A DNA stretch of 64,000 nucleotides from Haemophilus parainfluenzae. Its GTDB lineage: Bacteria > Pseudomonadota > Gammaproteobacteria > Enterobacterales > Pasteurellaceae. A program made the translations under genes and the position numbers. The notes under the pieces were generated by a model. The model searched no databases. It was not told where the DNA came from and was given only the letters and a program-made list of their open reading frames with translations. Shown piece by piece: positions 22,068-33,017 of the stretch; position 1 is the stretch's first letter; each line of letters opens with the position of its first letter. Location: assembly GCF_003253005.1 (NCBI RefSeq), contig NZ_QEPZ01000005.1, forward strand, positions 1-64,000, read 5' to 3'.

Positions 22068-24410
22068 CTATAAGCTAAACGCTTGAATATAAGGAAGTTT
22101 ACCTTTCTTCAGCATGTCTTCGATACCGCTTTGGTGATCATTTTCACCTAAGCCGCGTAATTCAAAGGTAACGCCAACACTGTTATCATAAAATACCTGA
22201 TCGTTACGTTGATTCTGACGGCTCGTTACATAACGTCTCGCCCCAACACCAACAGACCAACAGCATGAGTTATATTGCACACCCACATATTGCTCAACCG
22301 GTTTTTTCAATGCAAGATCTTGATAGTATTTTCCGACAAGCGCCCAGTTATCCGAGACTTCCCATGCCGCTACGACACCGACCTGTTTAATATCTTGTTG
22401 GTAACGGTTAGCAGACGCACCTAAATTTTGGTTGATATACTCTTTACTTGCGTAACGATAATTTAATTGAATCAGATTGTTCTTCATCGGATTAAATTCT
22501 AAACTGCTATTCGCTAACGAGGCTTTATCTAGCAACGTATCATATTGGTAGCTACCGCGCCAATTCCATTTATCGCTAATTTTCCAGTTAGATTCCAACG
22601 CCCAAGAAGAAGAGGATTTTGGTGTGCGATTACTCGGGTTATCGTCAATTCTGGAGGCTGTTAAATAATAAATTTGCCCTGCAGAGAAATTAAAACGTTC
22701 ATCGGCATTTTTATCATAAAAACGGGTTGTTCCCCCAACTGTCACCTGGTTTGCTGATGAAATACGGTCTAAGCCACTATAACGACGATCTCGGAACAAA
22801 GAATAATAATCTTGTTGAACTAATGCGGAATCATAACCAAAACCAAGGTAATTATTGACACGTTTTGAACCAATATTACTTTGATCTTTATATGGTCGAT
22901 ACAAATATTGAACATGAGGTTCAAGTGTTTGCATGTAACCATCAAATAAGGTTTTGTTGCTCGCTAAAACCGTTTGCAAATCTACTTTTAATTGCGGCAA
23001 TACACGATTTACTGATTTTTGTACATCTTCCGCCGAAGAAGAAGAGCCTTTTTTCTGGTTATAATGGGTCGCGTAAAGTTTAGTCTCAATATTCAAGCTA
23101 CCATATTTATTTGACATCGCGCTTGCCAAACTTGGTTCAACATGAAAACGCCATGCTGTCGGCATCAAGGTACTATCATTATCAAAACGTACTGCTTGTG
23201 AGAATAACTTGAAATCTACCCAACCGTTCGCCAAATCATTTTTGTAATAATTGAAGTCGATTTGTGGCATGGCACGGTAAGGTCCCACAGAAACTTCATC
23301 AAAAATTTGGAATTGACGTGCTGAAATCGCAAAGTTGTAATTCGGTTTGTAGTAAGCAATACGAGCATATTGGTTCGCATAACCATCAGTACTGCTACCA
23401 TAATCAGAATCAAAATCGGTGAAATAACGTTTATCGCTCACTTTTGTGTAATCGATATTTAAACGCCAGTTTTCAAGAAAAGAAGAATGATGTTTCCAAT
23501 AGAATAAATGACGCTTACGGCTATCGCTGGTATATTCATCGTAGCGATCACGTCCTAAATATTCACCCGCCAGTTTACCTTCACCAACGGGTGTTAAATA
23601 ACGAAACTCACCATTTAATTGCCAGCCACGACGAGACATATATTTTGGTGAAAATGTGGCATCGTAATTTGGTGCAATATTCCAATAAATCGGTTGTTTA
23701 TACCAATAACCATCACGGCTAGAATGACCGACTGTTGGCATTAATAAACCTGAACGGCGGCGATCACCTATCGGTAATTGCAGATAAGGAGTATAAAATA
23801 CCGGCACACCTAATACTTTAAAACGTGCATGCCAAAATTCGGCATATTCTTCTTTGATGTGCTGACGAATCTCAGAAGCATCTACCGCCCAAGCATTATC
23901 ATCTGGTAAACAAGAGGTAAATGTCGCATTTTTCATTAAACGGTAATTATCACCTAACTCAATTTCCTGAGCTTTACCACGACCTTGACGTCCTACAAGT
24001 TGATAGTCTGCATCGGTTACGTTACCATTTTTACTATCTAAATTAAAACTCGCATCATTACCTAATAGGTTGATTTGATTGTCTTTATAATCAAATCCAC
24101 CTCGTAAATAAGCCCAACGTTGTGCTTGTTTGCCTTTACCTGTTTGTTTAACCTCAACTGAATTTCCAACCAGATGGCGGTTTCCTTGTTTCAAATCCAC
24201 ATTACCTTGATAAATCGCCTGAGTTGGCTGATTAATCTCTGCTTTATCTGCTTCAATATAAACCGGCAAATTATTAACATCACCTTTCACAACCTCACCA
24301 GTAAAATGAGGCACGCCAAGTAAACACTGAGAATGCAGATCTGCCAAACTTTGTTGACTATAAAGTGCGGTCAGAATTGAGATTGAAATTAAGGTATATT
24401 TTTTATTCAT
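22068..24410 (-). CDS. lptD: LPS-assembly outer membrane protein LptD
   Basis: A 780-residue beta-barrel that, with LptE, inserts lipopolysaccharide into the outer leaflet. The signal peptide (cut near QQSLAD) is followed by an LptA-like jellyroll domain (IEADKAEINQPTQAIYQGNV onward) and then the barrel. Cysteines expected for the essential disulfides are visible: one near the mature N-terminus (SQCLLG), one in SCLPDDNAW, and the pair in NSCCWSVG near the C-terminus. An uptake-signal core lies in the signal-peptide codons (24363-24371). Confidence 0.96.
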   Translation of the reverse strand: MNKKYTLISISILTALYSQQSLADLHSQCLLGVPHFTGEVVKGDVNNLPVYIEADKAEINQPTQAIYQGNVDLKQGNRHLVGNSVEVKQTGKGKQAQRWAYLRGGFDYKDNQINLLGNDASFNLDSKNGNVTDADYQLVGRQGRGKAQEIELGDNYRLMKNATFTSCLPDDNAWAVDASEIRQHIKEEYAEFWHARFKVLGVPVFYTPYLQLPIGDRRRSGLLMPTVGHSSRDGYWYKQPIYWNIAPNYDATFSPKYMSRRGWQLNGEFRYLTPVGEGKLAGEYLGRDRYDEYTSDSRKRHLFYWKHHSSFLENWRLNIDYTKVSDKRYFTDFDSDYGSSTDGYANQYARIAYYKPNYNFAISARQFQIFDEVSVGPYRAMPQIDFNYYKNDLANGWVDFKLFSQAVRFDNDSTLMPTAWRFHVEPSLASAMSNKYGSLNIETKLYATHYNQKKGSSSSAEDVQKSVNRVLPQLKVDLQTVLASNKTLFDGYMQTLEPHVQYLYRPYKDQSNIGSKRVNNYLGFGYDSALVQQDYYSLFRDRRYSGLDRISSANQVTVGGTTRFYDKNADERFNFSAGQIYYLTASRIDDNPSNRTPKSSSSWALESNWKISDKWNWRGSYQYDTLLDKASLANSSLEFNPMKNNLIQLNYRYASKEYINQNLGASANRYQQDIKQVGVVAAWEVSDNWALVGKYYQDLALKKPVEQYVGVQYNSCCWSVGVGARRYVTSRQNQRNDQVFYDNSVGVTFELRGLGENDHQSGIEDMLKKGKLPYIQAFSL

Positions 24411-24456
24411 AATTCAGTTCTTATTCAGATGAAATTAGGGGGATTATACTGGAATA

Positions 24457-25832
<1,376 letters not shown>

Positions 25833-26384
25833 TTATCCCTGTCTAAAAAGTTGATTTGTGCGCAAGTCTCGAATTTCGGATGGATTATGCGCCCCGCCTA
25901 CCCTTTCATCCAATACAGGAAAATCTGCCCCGAATTGTGACCGCACTTCATCGGCGGTGCGACAAGGTGGCTCACCAGTCAGATTGGCGCTAGTCGAAGT
26001 TAATGCAAACCCCGTGAGTTCACATAAGGCTTTTACGGAAGGGTGATCGCACAAACGTACCGCGATGCTATCAAATTTTCCTGTGAGAAAATGCGGGGTG
26101 GTCGATTTAGCTGGCACAATCCAAGTGGTTGGACGTTCATATTTACCTTGCAGGCGAGAAAGCTGCTCATCTTTAATCTGGTCAAAATCAACAAAAGGAC
26201 GGAAAAAATCCAAGTTAGGCGCCACTAAAATCAACCCTTTTTCCACTGGACGTTGCTTTAAATCAAGTAATTTTTTTACCGCACTTTCGCTTTGCGGATT
26301 ACAGCCCAAGCCAAATACAGCTTCAGTGGGATAAGCGACCACTTGATTTTGTCGAAGGACCTCGGCGATTTGTTCTCTATTCAT
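25833..26384 (-). CDS. tsaC: Threonylcarbamoyl-AMP synthase
   Basis: A 183-residue YrdC-domain enzyme that makes threonylcarbamoyl-AMP from Thr, bicarbonate and ATP, the first step of the t6A37 modification of ANN-decoding tRNAs. The [11 protein letters not shown] entry motif, LKQRP, the IRLCDHP block (here AVRLCDHP) and [11 protein letters not shown] are all present. This is the short TsaC form without the Sua5 domain. It lies 15 bp downstream of the zinc-finger gene in the same operon. Confidence 0.95.
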   Translation of the reverse strand: MNREQIAEVLRQNQVVAYPTEAVFGLGCNPQSESAVKKLLDLKQRPVEKGLILVAPNLDFFRPFVDFDQIKDEQLSRLQGKYERPTTWIVPAKSTTPHFLTGKFDSIAVRLCDHPSVKALCELTGFALTSTSANLTGEPPCRTADEVRSQFGADFPVLDERVGGAHNPSEIRDLRTNQLFRQG

Positions 26385-26399
26385 TTCACTCTTTTACTT

Positions 26400-26936
26400 T
26401 TATTGCTCAAAAATATGACGGCAAGTTTTATTTGCACACTGGAAAATTTGTTTTTCCCCATCTTCGCTTTTTAACAAGGAAAGTGGGAAATGGCACGTTG
26501 GACAAGGCACGGTATAAGGCTTGGCGGGCAAAGAAAATTTACATTTAGGGAAATTATCACAGCCGTAAAAAATTTTTCCTTGGCGACCTCGACGAGAAAT
26601 CAAATGCCCCATTTTACATTCAGGACAAGCAATTTTTTCCTCAGATTCAGATTCTTCCCGCACAACAAAATCGCATTCAGGATAATGGCTACAACCAATA
26701 AACATCCCAAAACTACCTTGTTTCAACTGCAATAAATTACCGCACTTCGGGCAAATTTCATCAAGTGTTTTTAATACTTTATGCTCCGCCCGTTGCAAAG
26801 GACGCAAATAATCACATTCAGGATAAGCAGAGCAACCTAAAAACAGCCCTTTTTTGCCTTGTTTAATTTGCAAAGGCGCTCCACATTGAGGGCAATATTC
26901 CTGTTGTTTGCTATGATGAAAAAGGCTTTGATTCAT
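26400..26936 (-). CDS. Topoisomerase-type C4 zinc-finger protein (YrdD-like)
   Basis: A 178-residue protein made almost wholly of four C4 zinc fingers of the topoisomerase I C-terminal type. Fingers one to three have CPxC followed about 20 residues later by C...C in the pattern GCSxYPEC. The fourth (CPTCHFPL...CANKTC) has different spacing. Such stand-alone proteins resemble E. coli YrdD, of unknown function, and probably bind single-stranded DNA. It lies between yheS and tsaC, 9 bp after yheS. Confidence 0.88.
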   Translation of the reverse strand: MNQSLFHHSKQQEYCPQCGAPLQIKQGKKGLFLGCSAYPECDYLRPLQRAEHKVLKTLDEICPKCGNLLQLKQGSFGMFIGCSHYPECDFVVREESESEEKIACPECKMGHLISRRGRQGKIFYGCDNFPKCKFSLPAKPYTVPCPTCHFPLSLLKSEDGEKQIFQCANKTCRHIFEQ

Positions 26937-26945
26937 AATCTATCC

Positions 26946-28862
26946 TTATGCTTGTAGCATTTCTTCCAATTCTTCCTGTGCAGTCATCCATTCCGTTTCG
27001 ACATCATCTAATGCTTTCTTCACATCCACTTGTTGAGCCAAAAGTGCGGTCAATTTTTCTTTATTTTCGGCATTATATAATTCGGTATCGGCCAGTTGAT
27101 TTTCTATGTTCGCAAGCTCAGAAGAAAATTTATTCATTTTTTCTTCTAATTGCGTGATTTTTTTACGTAATGGCGCAGTTTGTTGGCGTAACTCTGCTTC
27201 ACGGCGTTTTTGTTCCTTGCGGTTTTGCATGGAATTTTCATTGTCGCCAACGTTTTCTGAGTCTTTATTTTCAGATGTGCTGTTTTGTTCACTCAGCCAT
27301 TTTTGATAGTCTTCTAAATCGCCTTTAAATTCTTCCACTTTTTTATCGTGAACCAAATAAAATTCTTCCACGGTATTGCGTAATAAATGACGATCGTGAG
27401 ACACCACCACCAAAGAACCTTCGTAATCCACCAATGCTTCCGTTAATGCCTGACGCATATCCAAATCCAAATGGTTAGTTGGTTCGTCGAGCAGTAATAA
27501 GTTTGGACGTTGCCAAACAATTAGCGCAAGTACCAAACGGGCTTTTTCCCCACCGGAAAAGGCTTTCACCGCTTGATTCACTTTGTCACCGTGGAACGCA
27601 AAACTGCCCAAATAATCTCGAACTTGTTGCTCCGTTTGTTCTGGGGCAAGTTTTTGCATATGCCACAGGGCAGATTCATCTGCGCGCAAAGTATCTAATT
27701 GATGCTGAGCAAAATAGCCAAGCTGCACGCCTTTTGCCAACTGCACTGTGCCTGAAAGTGCGGTCAGTTCTCCCGCTAGAAGTTTAATCAAGGTTGATTT
27801 TCCCGCACCATTTTTCCCGAGTAAACCAATGCGCGAACCCGGCACTAAATTCAACTTAATTTTACCTAAAATTTCTACCGCACTTTCTCCACTACCATAA
27901 CCCGCACTCGCCTGCTCAATCATCACTAACGGATTAGGCAAGGATTGTGGTGGACGGAATTCAAAAGTAAAAGGATTATCCACATAAGCAGGCGCAATCA
28001 GTTCCATACGCTCTAAGGCTTTCATACGGCTTTGTGCTTGTTTGGCTTTGGTCGCTTTCGCTTTAAAGCGGTCGATATATTTTTGTAAATGAGAGATCTT
28101 TTGTTGTTGCTGACGATACATCGCCGTTTGTTGTGCCAGTTTAGTGGCTCGTTGCACTTCAAAGGAAGAATAATCGCCCGTGTATTCGTTGAGTTTCTGA
28201 TTTTCGATATGGAGAATTTTCGTCACTATCGGATCGAGAAAATCACGGTCGTGAGAAATTAATACCAAGGTGCCTTGATATTGCACTAACCAACGTTCTA
28301 ACCAAATAACCGCATCCAAATCCAAATGGTTAGTCGGCTCATCCAGTAACAATAAATCCGATGGACAAAGCAATGCTTGCGCCAAATTCAAACGCATCCG
28401 CCAACCACCCGAAAAGGCTTTCACTGGCTGAGTTGTTTCTTCTTGGCTAAATCCTAAACCATGCAATAAAGAAGCTGCTCGAGATTGAATTGTCCACGCA
28501 TCCAAGGTTTCTAATTGCCCATGAATACGCGCAATGGCGTTACCGTCATTGCGTTCATTTGCCTGCTCAAGCTCTTGCTGCAAGCGACAATATTCACGAT
28601 CTCCTTGAATCACATAATCAATCGCTGAAATATCCAATGCCGGCGTTTCTTGATTCACCCAAGATACCCGCCAATTTGACGGATAATTTACCTCGCCGCC
28701 CTCTGGCGTTAATTCTTTTTTTAATAGGGCAAAAAGAGACGACTTACCGCAACCATTCTTCCCCACCAAGCCGACTTTTTGCTTGGGATTAATCGTAGCA
28801 GAAGCATTTTCGAGAAGTTCCGTTTGCCCTCGTTTTAAGGACAGATTACTAAATACAATCAT
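26946..28862 (-). CDS. yheS: ABC-F family ATPase YheS
   Basis: A 638-residue soluble protein with two ABC domains. The first has Walker A GKNGCGKSS near residue 36 and signature FSGGWRMR; the second has GKNGAGKST and FSGGEKAR. A charged linker between them carries a PtIM-like helical hairpin (FKAKATKAKQAQSRMKALERM), and the C-terminus has a coiled coil (about 540-630). ABC-F proteins bind the ribosomal E-site and relieve translational stalls. There are no membrane segments. It heads the yheS, zinc-finger, tsaC, aroE, tag run. Confidence 0.93.
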   Translation of the reverse strand: MIVFSNLSLKRGQTELLENASATINPKQKVGLVGKNGCGKSSLFALLKKELTPEGGEVNYPSNWRVSWVNQETPALDISAIDYVIQGDREYCRLQQELEQANERNDGNAIARIHGQLETLDAWTIQSRAASLLHGLGFSQEETTQPVKAFSGGWRMRLNLAQALLCPSDLLLLDEPTNHLDLDAVIWLERWLVQYQGTLVLISHDRDFLDPIVTKILHIENQKLNEYTGDYSSFEVQRATKLAQQTAMYRQQQQKISHLQKYIDRFKAKATKAKQAQSRMKALERMELIAPAYVDNPFTFEFRPPQSLPNPLVMIEQASAGYGSGESAVEILGKIKLNLVPGSRIGLLGKNGAGKSTLIKLLAGELTALSGTVQLAKGVQLGYFAQHQLDTLRADESALWHMQKLAPEQTEQQVRDYLGSFAFHGDKVNQAVKAFSGGEKARLVLALIVWQRPNLLLLDEPTNHLDLDMRQALTEALVDYEGSLVVVSHDRHLLRNTVEEFYLVHDKKVEEFKGDLEDYQKWLSEQNSTSENKDSENVGDNENSMQNRKEQKRREAELRQQTAPLRKKITQLEEKMNKFSSELANIENQLADTELYNAENKEKLTALLAQQVDVKKALDDVETEWMTAQEELEEMLQA

Positions 28863-29034
28863 TGTTTAAATATATCTTTATTTACATCTATTTGGTTACA
28901 TTCTACTCAAAATATAAAAAAAAACACAAGCAAGATCACAAAACAGATAATTTTATCGATATTTTAATTTTAAAAATCATATAATCTCAAACCAATTATA
29001 CATGTAACCTAACATTATCATCCTGGGGGATATT
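28863..29034 (+). promoter_or_regulatory. Promoter region of the second adhesin, with an A9 tract
   Basis: This 172-bp AT-rich gap separates divergent yheS from the adhesin gene. A run of nine A (28916-28924) lies about 110 bp upstream of the adhesin start. The ribosome site TGGGGGA (28024-type spacing, ending at 29030) sits 4 bp before the TTG start codon. No clean -35/-10 pair could be chosen. Confidence 0.5.
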
Positions 29035-31719
29035 TTGAAAACACGTACTGCTTTAACTACTGCAAAAAGTTCAGTAGCCTTATTACTCTTTACATTGCCT
29101 TTATCTTCTAACCTTGCCTATTCTGCCCCGTCCACAACGGGTGAAGGAAACATTGTCACAGGCAATCATGGCGTTGCAACTGGCTATAACAATGCTGTAA
29201 CCGCTAAATATGGTTTAGCACAAGGTAATAATTCTGTTGCAACTGGTGGCAATATTTCTCGTAAAGAATTTGATGAAAAATTAAACGAAGGAAAGCAAAC
29301 GATTGCTAATAAAAGCAAAGCAGAAAATGAACTTTCTGATATAAATAAAAAAATTGAAGCCAGTAATAAAACTGCAGAAGATCTGAACAAAAGAATTAAT
29401 GAAATAACAGACTTAATCAAACAATCTAACGATAAAAAAAATCAAGTTGTTACTTCGCTGAATAATGATTTGGCTAATAAACAAAAAGAATTAGCCAAAT
29501 TAAACAAAGAGCGGGAAGAGGCTAAAGAATACGCTAGCCATTATCCTTCAATCTATTCAGAGGATGAAAGTGTTTCGATAAAATTCCTGAAGCAACTTAA
29601 AGAACTTGATTGGAATAAACTTTCGGACAATTCTGCAGGAACAACAGGAGTACAAAAACTAGCAAAAGACCTAAAAGAGCGAGTTGAGGCTGATTACCCT
29701 AATGTTTCTGCAATTAAAAAATTCGGTATAGATAAATATGAAGTTATAGTTAATGGATATGATAACGCTAGAGGATCATTTGAATATAACAAAGAAAATA
29801 TAGAATCTATGATTAGATCTAGAAACCAACAATACTTATTTTCCCACGGAGCTGGAAGAGATCTAAGTTCATACGCCTCTGAGCATGATGGCATTACCGA
29901 TTTACTAAAAAATGTAACTTCTGTAGAGCCTGTAAAAATTGCAAGCATCGATAACATACCAAGCCGAATTACAGATGACTTTTTTTCATCCCAAAAACAA
30001 GAGCGTTATGTGCAATTTTCTACCCTACTGAAAATGATAAGTGAAAATAATGTCATAAGTGATTTAAGTAAAGCTTATAAGCTTAATGAAATAGATGCTA
30101 ATAATTATTACAAACCAAATTACGTAGCGAATACTGTATTTTATCTTCCACCAATAAAAGCTAGTGATGCTCAAGTAAATCACAGTAATTTTTTATTAAC
30201 TAGACACCATTATAATCCAAGTGATTTTGATGACATAAATTACGGTGAGGATAATCATAAAGTCGAGCATAGATTTAACGAAGAAGCTGAGAAAACAAAG
30301 TATTATCTTTACTATGGTCAAACGCAAAGATTTTTTGATGAATTTTTTGACGGTGTACAAACTAACGAGCCTAAGGATGTTAAGCGTTTAAAAGAATGGG
30401 TAGATACATTTTATAATGGCTTTGATAATCTAATTGATCGTGAAGCACCTGAGGAAAAATGGCTTTTTGATAAAGATAGCTTTCTTGAGCAACTTAAAAG
30501 TGTAGAAAGTTTTGCGAAGAAAATTTCAGAATATATAACAGTTTATAATAAGTCAATCGCTGACCCAACTCCAGAAAATAGAGCGAAACGAAACAGCTTA
30601 TATGAAGAAATTGCTAATCTAAAAGACAATCCTAAAAATTATTATGAAAATATTGAATTTAAATTTAAGGAATCAACCAAAGATTTATGGAATGACTATG
30701 CTAGAAAGACAGCAACAGAATTAACTGATTGGGCTAAAAAATTGAAACTTTATGACCCATACAATGAAGTTGTTAAGGGAATAACAGAGGAATCTGAAAA
30801 AGCCCAAAATGCCTTAAATGAAGCTAAAATAAAATTTGAGGATAAGGAACGGGAAATAAAGGATCTCAAAGCTCAAATTGACAAACTACAATCAGCTTCA
30901 GATTCAAATAATTCAAATGAGTTAAAACAAAAACAAGAAGAACTTGCAAAAAAACAAGCAGAAAAAGAAGAGTTTGAAAAAGAGCGAGCCAAAAAGGAAA
31001 AAGCATTAAAAGAGTTAGAGGAAAAACTAACACGTCATTTTTCTAATATTGGTGAAAACTCAATTGCTGCAGGGAAAGAATCCTTTGCGAGCGGTACAAA
31101 CTCAATTGCTATCGGTACAAAAAATGAGGTAACTGGTAATAATTCTGTAGCGATTGGTGCAGGGAATAAAGTTGCATCACATAATGTGATGGTGTTAGGC
31201 AATAATGTTACTGTTGATGCAGGGTTTGATGGTGCTGTGGTATTGGGTAATGAATCTACACCTAGTAAACCGATGCCTGTAGAAAGCATCACGATTCAAG
31301 GCACAACTTATCGATTCGCAGGTACAAATCCAACATCAACTGTCAGCGTAGGTGCCGAAGGTAAAGAGCGTCAAATTACGCATGTTGCAGCAGGTCGTAT
31401 TACCAGTACATCAACGGATGCGATTAACGGCTCTCAACTTTATTCTGTTGTTGAGGCTATTAATCAAAAAGTTACCCAACATAATAAAATGCTGAAAGCG
31501 GGGATTGCTGGCTCTGCTGCAATAGCTGGATTACCACAAGTGCGAGGTAATGGTAAATCTATGGTTTCTGCGGGTGCAGGAAACTTCAAAGGACAAAATG
31601 CTATCGCAGTGGGATATAGCCGCTCAAGTGACAACGGTAAAGTGTTGTTCCGTTTAAGCGGAAGCACCAATACGCAAGGCGATGTAGTGAGCTCCGTTGG
31701 CGTAGGCTACGAATGGTAA
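29035..31719 (+). CDS. Trimeric autotransporter adhesin with a large coiled-coil-bracketed insertion
   Basis: An 894-residue type Vc protein starting at TTG behind a strong ribosome site. The signal peptide (residues 1-31) is ordinary, without ESPR. A short YadA-like head (about 38-72) is broken by an insertion of about 595 residues: a heptad-rich helix (76-165), a 420-residue segment I cannot assign, and a second heptad-rich helix (about 585-665). The head then resumes (SNIGENSIAAGKESFASG, 667-740), followed by the neck (AGRITSTSTDAINGSQL) and the beta-barrel anchor ending GVGYEW. The anchor closely matches that of the adhesin at 14686-18960. The insertion uses AGA Arg codons and looks more AT-rich than its flanks, which suggests separate origin. 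The ligand is unknown. Confidence 0.93.
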   Translation: MKTRTALTTAKSSVALLLFTLPLSSNLAYSAPSTTGEGNIVTGNHGVATGYNNAVTAKYGLAQGNNSVATGGNISRKEFDEKLNEGKQTIANKSKAENELSDINKKIEASNKTAEDLNKRINEITDLIKQSNDKKNQVVTSLNNDLANKQKELAKLNKEREEAKEYASHYPSIYSEDESVSIKFLKQLKELDWNKLSDNSAGTTGVQKLAKDLKERVEADYPNVSAIKKFGIDKYEVIVNGYDNARGSFEYNKENIESMIRSRNQQYLFSHGAGRDLSSYASEHDGITDLLKNVTSVEPVKIASIDNIPSRITDDFFSSQKQERYVQFSTLLKMISENNVISDLSKAYKLNEIDANNYYKPNYVANTVFYLPPIKASDAQVNHSNFLLTRHHYNPSDFDDINYGEDNHKVEHRFNEEAEKTKYYLYYGQTQRFFDEFFDGVQTNEPKDVKRLKEWVDTFYNGFDNLIDREAPEEKWLFDKDSFLEQLKSVESFAKKISEYITVYNKSIADPTPENRAKRNSLYEEIANLKDNPKNYYENIEFKFKESTKDLWNDYARKTATELTDWAKKLKLYDPYNEVVKGITEESEKAQNALNEAKIKFEDKEREIKDLKAQIDKLQSASDSNNSNELKQKQEELAKKQAEKEEFEKERAKKEKALKELEEKLTRHFSNIGENSIAAGKESFASGTNSIAIGTKNEVTGNNSVAIGAGNKVASHNVMVLGNNVTVDAGFDGAVVLGNESTPSKPMPVESITIQGTTYRFAGTNPTSTVSVGAEGKERQITHVAAGRITSTSTDAINGSQLYSVVEAINQKVTQHNKMLKAGIAGSAAIAGLPQVRGNGKSMVSAGAGNFKGQNAIAVGYSRSSDNGKVLFRLSGSTNTQGDVVSSVGVGYEW

Positions 31720-31732
31720 GCTAAGAAACACA

Positions 31733-31763
31733 AAAGTGCGGTGAAATTTCACCGCACTTTTTT
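31733..31763. terminator. Inverted-USS bidirectional terminator
   Basis: A hairpin aaaagtgcggtgaaa / tttcaccgcactttt followed by further T residues, between the convergent second adhesin and glpE. Confidence 0.92.
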
Positions 31764-31790
31764 CATCAAATCAATTTTATTTAAAACACA

Positions 31791-32108
31791 TTAATAAGCT
31801 GTATCAATTGGTAATTCTGCTCGACACCAGCCATCAAATCCACCAATAATACTAAACACATTTTCATAGCCTTGTTCCACTAGAAAAGTTGCTACATTTT
31901 TACTGCTTACGCCATGATAGCAACTCACAATAATAGGGGAGTCAAAATCGACTAACTCTTCAAATTGCAAAAAACTTTGATTCGTTAAATGAAAAGCACC
32001 TTTAGGGTGCGAGAGGGTAAAGCGGGCATTATCGCGAATATCGGCTAATACCGCCCCTTGTTGAACCATTTCCCACGCTTGTTGTGGCGTAATTTCTTTA
32101 AATGACAT
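31791..32108 (-). CDS. glpE: Thiosulfate sulfurtransferase GlpE (single-domain rhodanese)
   Basis: A 105-residue single-domain rhodanese that transfers sulfane sulfur from thiosulfate to an acceptor such as cyanide or thioredoxin. The active-site loop is CYHGVSS with the catalytic Cys63, and the ADIRD block (residues 22-26) is the conserved N-terminal motif. It follows rarD directly with no gap, so the two are probably coupled. The order glpE-rarD-ilvY is the same as I recall for H. influenzae. Confidence 0.93.
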   Translation of the reverse strand: MSFKEITPQQAWEMVQQGAVLADIRDNARFTLSHPKGAFHLTNQSFLQFEELVDFDSPIIVSCYHGVSSKNVATFLVEQGYENVFSIIGGFDGWCRAELPIDTAY

Positions 32109-32987
32109 TTATAAACTTCCTTTTGCGTGCTGTTTGTACACGCCATCAATCACAACAAGAATCATAGCGAGCACTAAACAAATAAAAAGCGGGTAACTTT
32201 CAGCGTCAATTTGTTCACCGATAAAAAACGATACGAAAATCATCATAATGGTTTCCACATAGCCAAGTAGGCCAAGCAAATTCATTGGTAGCATATTGCT
32301 AGCGATCACATAAGCAATCAATGCCGTGCCGCTAATTAATCCAAGCAATACAAGCAGCCCCCAAATATTAGGATTACTTTGTTCGACCACAGCAAAATCT
32401 GTTTGCAAGGCAAAATAAATGCTAATTGGGATTAGGCTCAACATCTCTAAACAAAAAGAGGCAAGATCACTATTTTTTAATGCTTTTCGAACGGAAAAAT
32501 AGGTAGTATAGCCAACACAAATCACAATGGCTTCCCAAGAAAGCCCACCTTTTAGCACAATATTAGAAATCACTCCCAATGCGGCAATCATGACTGCAAT
32601 AAATTTGAACGTTGAAATGCGTTCTTTAAAAATTAAGCGACCTGCCGCTACCATCACAATTGGTAAAAGCAAATAACCAAAAGACACGCTCAACGAACTG
32701 CCATTATTCGGCGCCCAAAGAAAAAGCCACATTTGAAAACCCATTAATAAGCCACAAAACAGATAGGGTAATGCCAAGTGCGGTTGTTTTTTGATGAGTT
32801 TTAAGCGATGAATCAACGCATTTCTCTGCTTAAACATAAACACGGAAAGGACAACAAAGGGAAACGTAAAAATCATCCGATAACCAAAAATATCCGTGCC
32901 ACTCAAAGGTTTCAGCAGTGTAGAAAAATAATACATATAGCCAAATAAAAATGAGGCAAGTAATGAAACGAGAATACCTTTAAACAT
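32109..32987 (-). CDS. rarD: EamA-family transporter RarD
   Basis: A 292-residue inner-membrane protein with about ten predicted transmembrane helices in two EamA halves. The opening KGILVSLLASFLFGYMYYFSTLLKP and LSGTDIFGYRMI block fit RarD. Members of this superfamily export metabolites, but the RarD substrate is unsettled. It lies between ilvY and glpE on the same strand. Confidence 0.88.
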   Translation of the reverse strand: MFKGILVSLLASFLFGYMYYFSTLLKPLSGTDIFGYRMIFTFPFVVLSVFMFKQRNALIHRLKLIKKQPHLALPYLFCGLLMGFQMWLFLWAPNNGSSLSVSFGYLLLPIVMVAAGRLIFKERISTFKFIAVMIAALGVISNIVLKGGLSWEAIVICVGYTTYFSVRKALKNSDLASFCLEMLSLIPISIYFALQTDFAVVEQSNPNIWGLLVLLGLISGTALIAYVIASNMLPMNLLGLLGYVETIMMIFVSFFIGEQIDAESYPLFICLVLAMILVVIDGVYKQHAKGSL

Positions 32988-33017
32988 AAGAATCCTTATT
33001 CTAAACAGCCAATCATT

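Noticed and set aside
28916-28924. CRISPR or tetranucleotide phase-variation repeats
   Set aside because: I found no spaced direct repeats and no tandem tetranucleotide tracts in the window; only this short A run and a T7 run at rluE.
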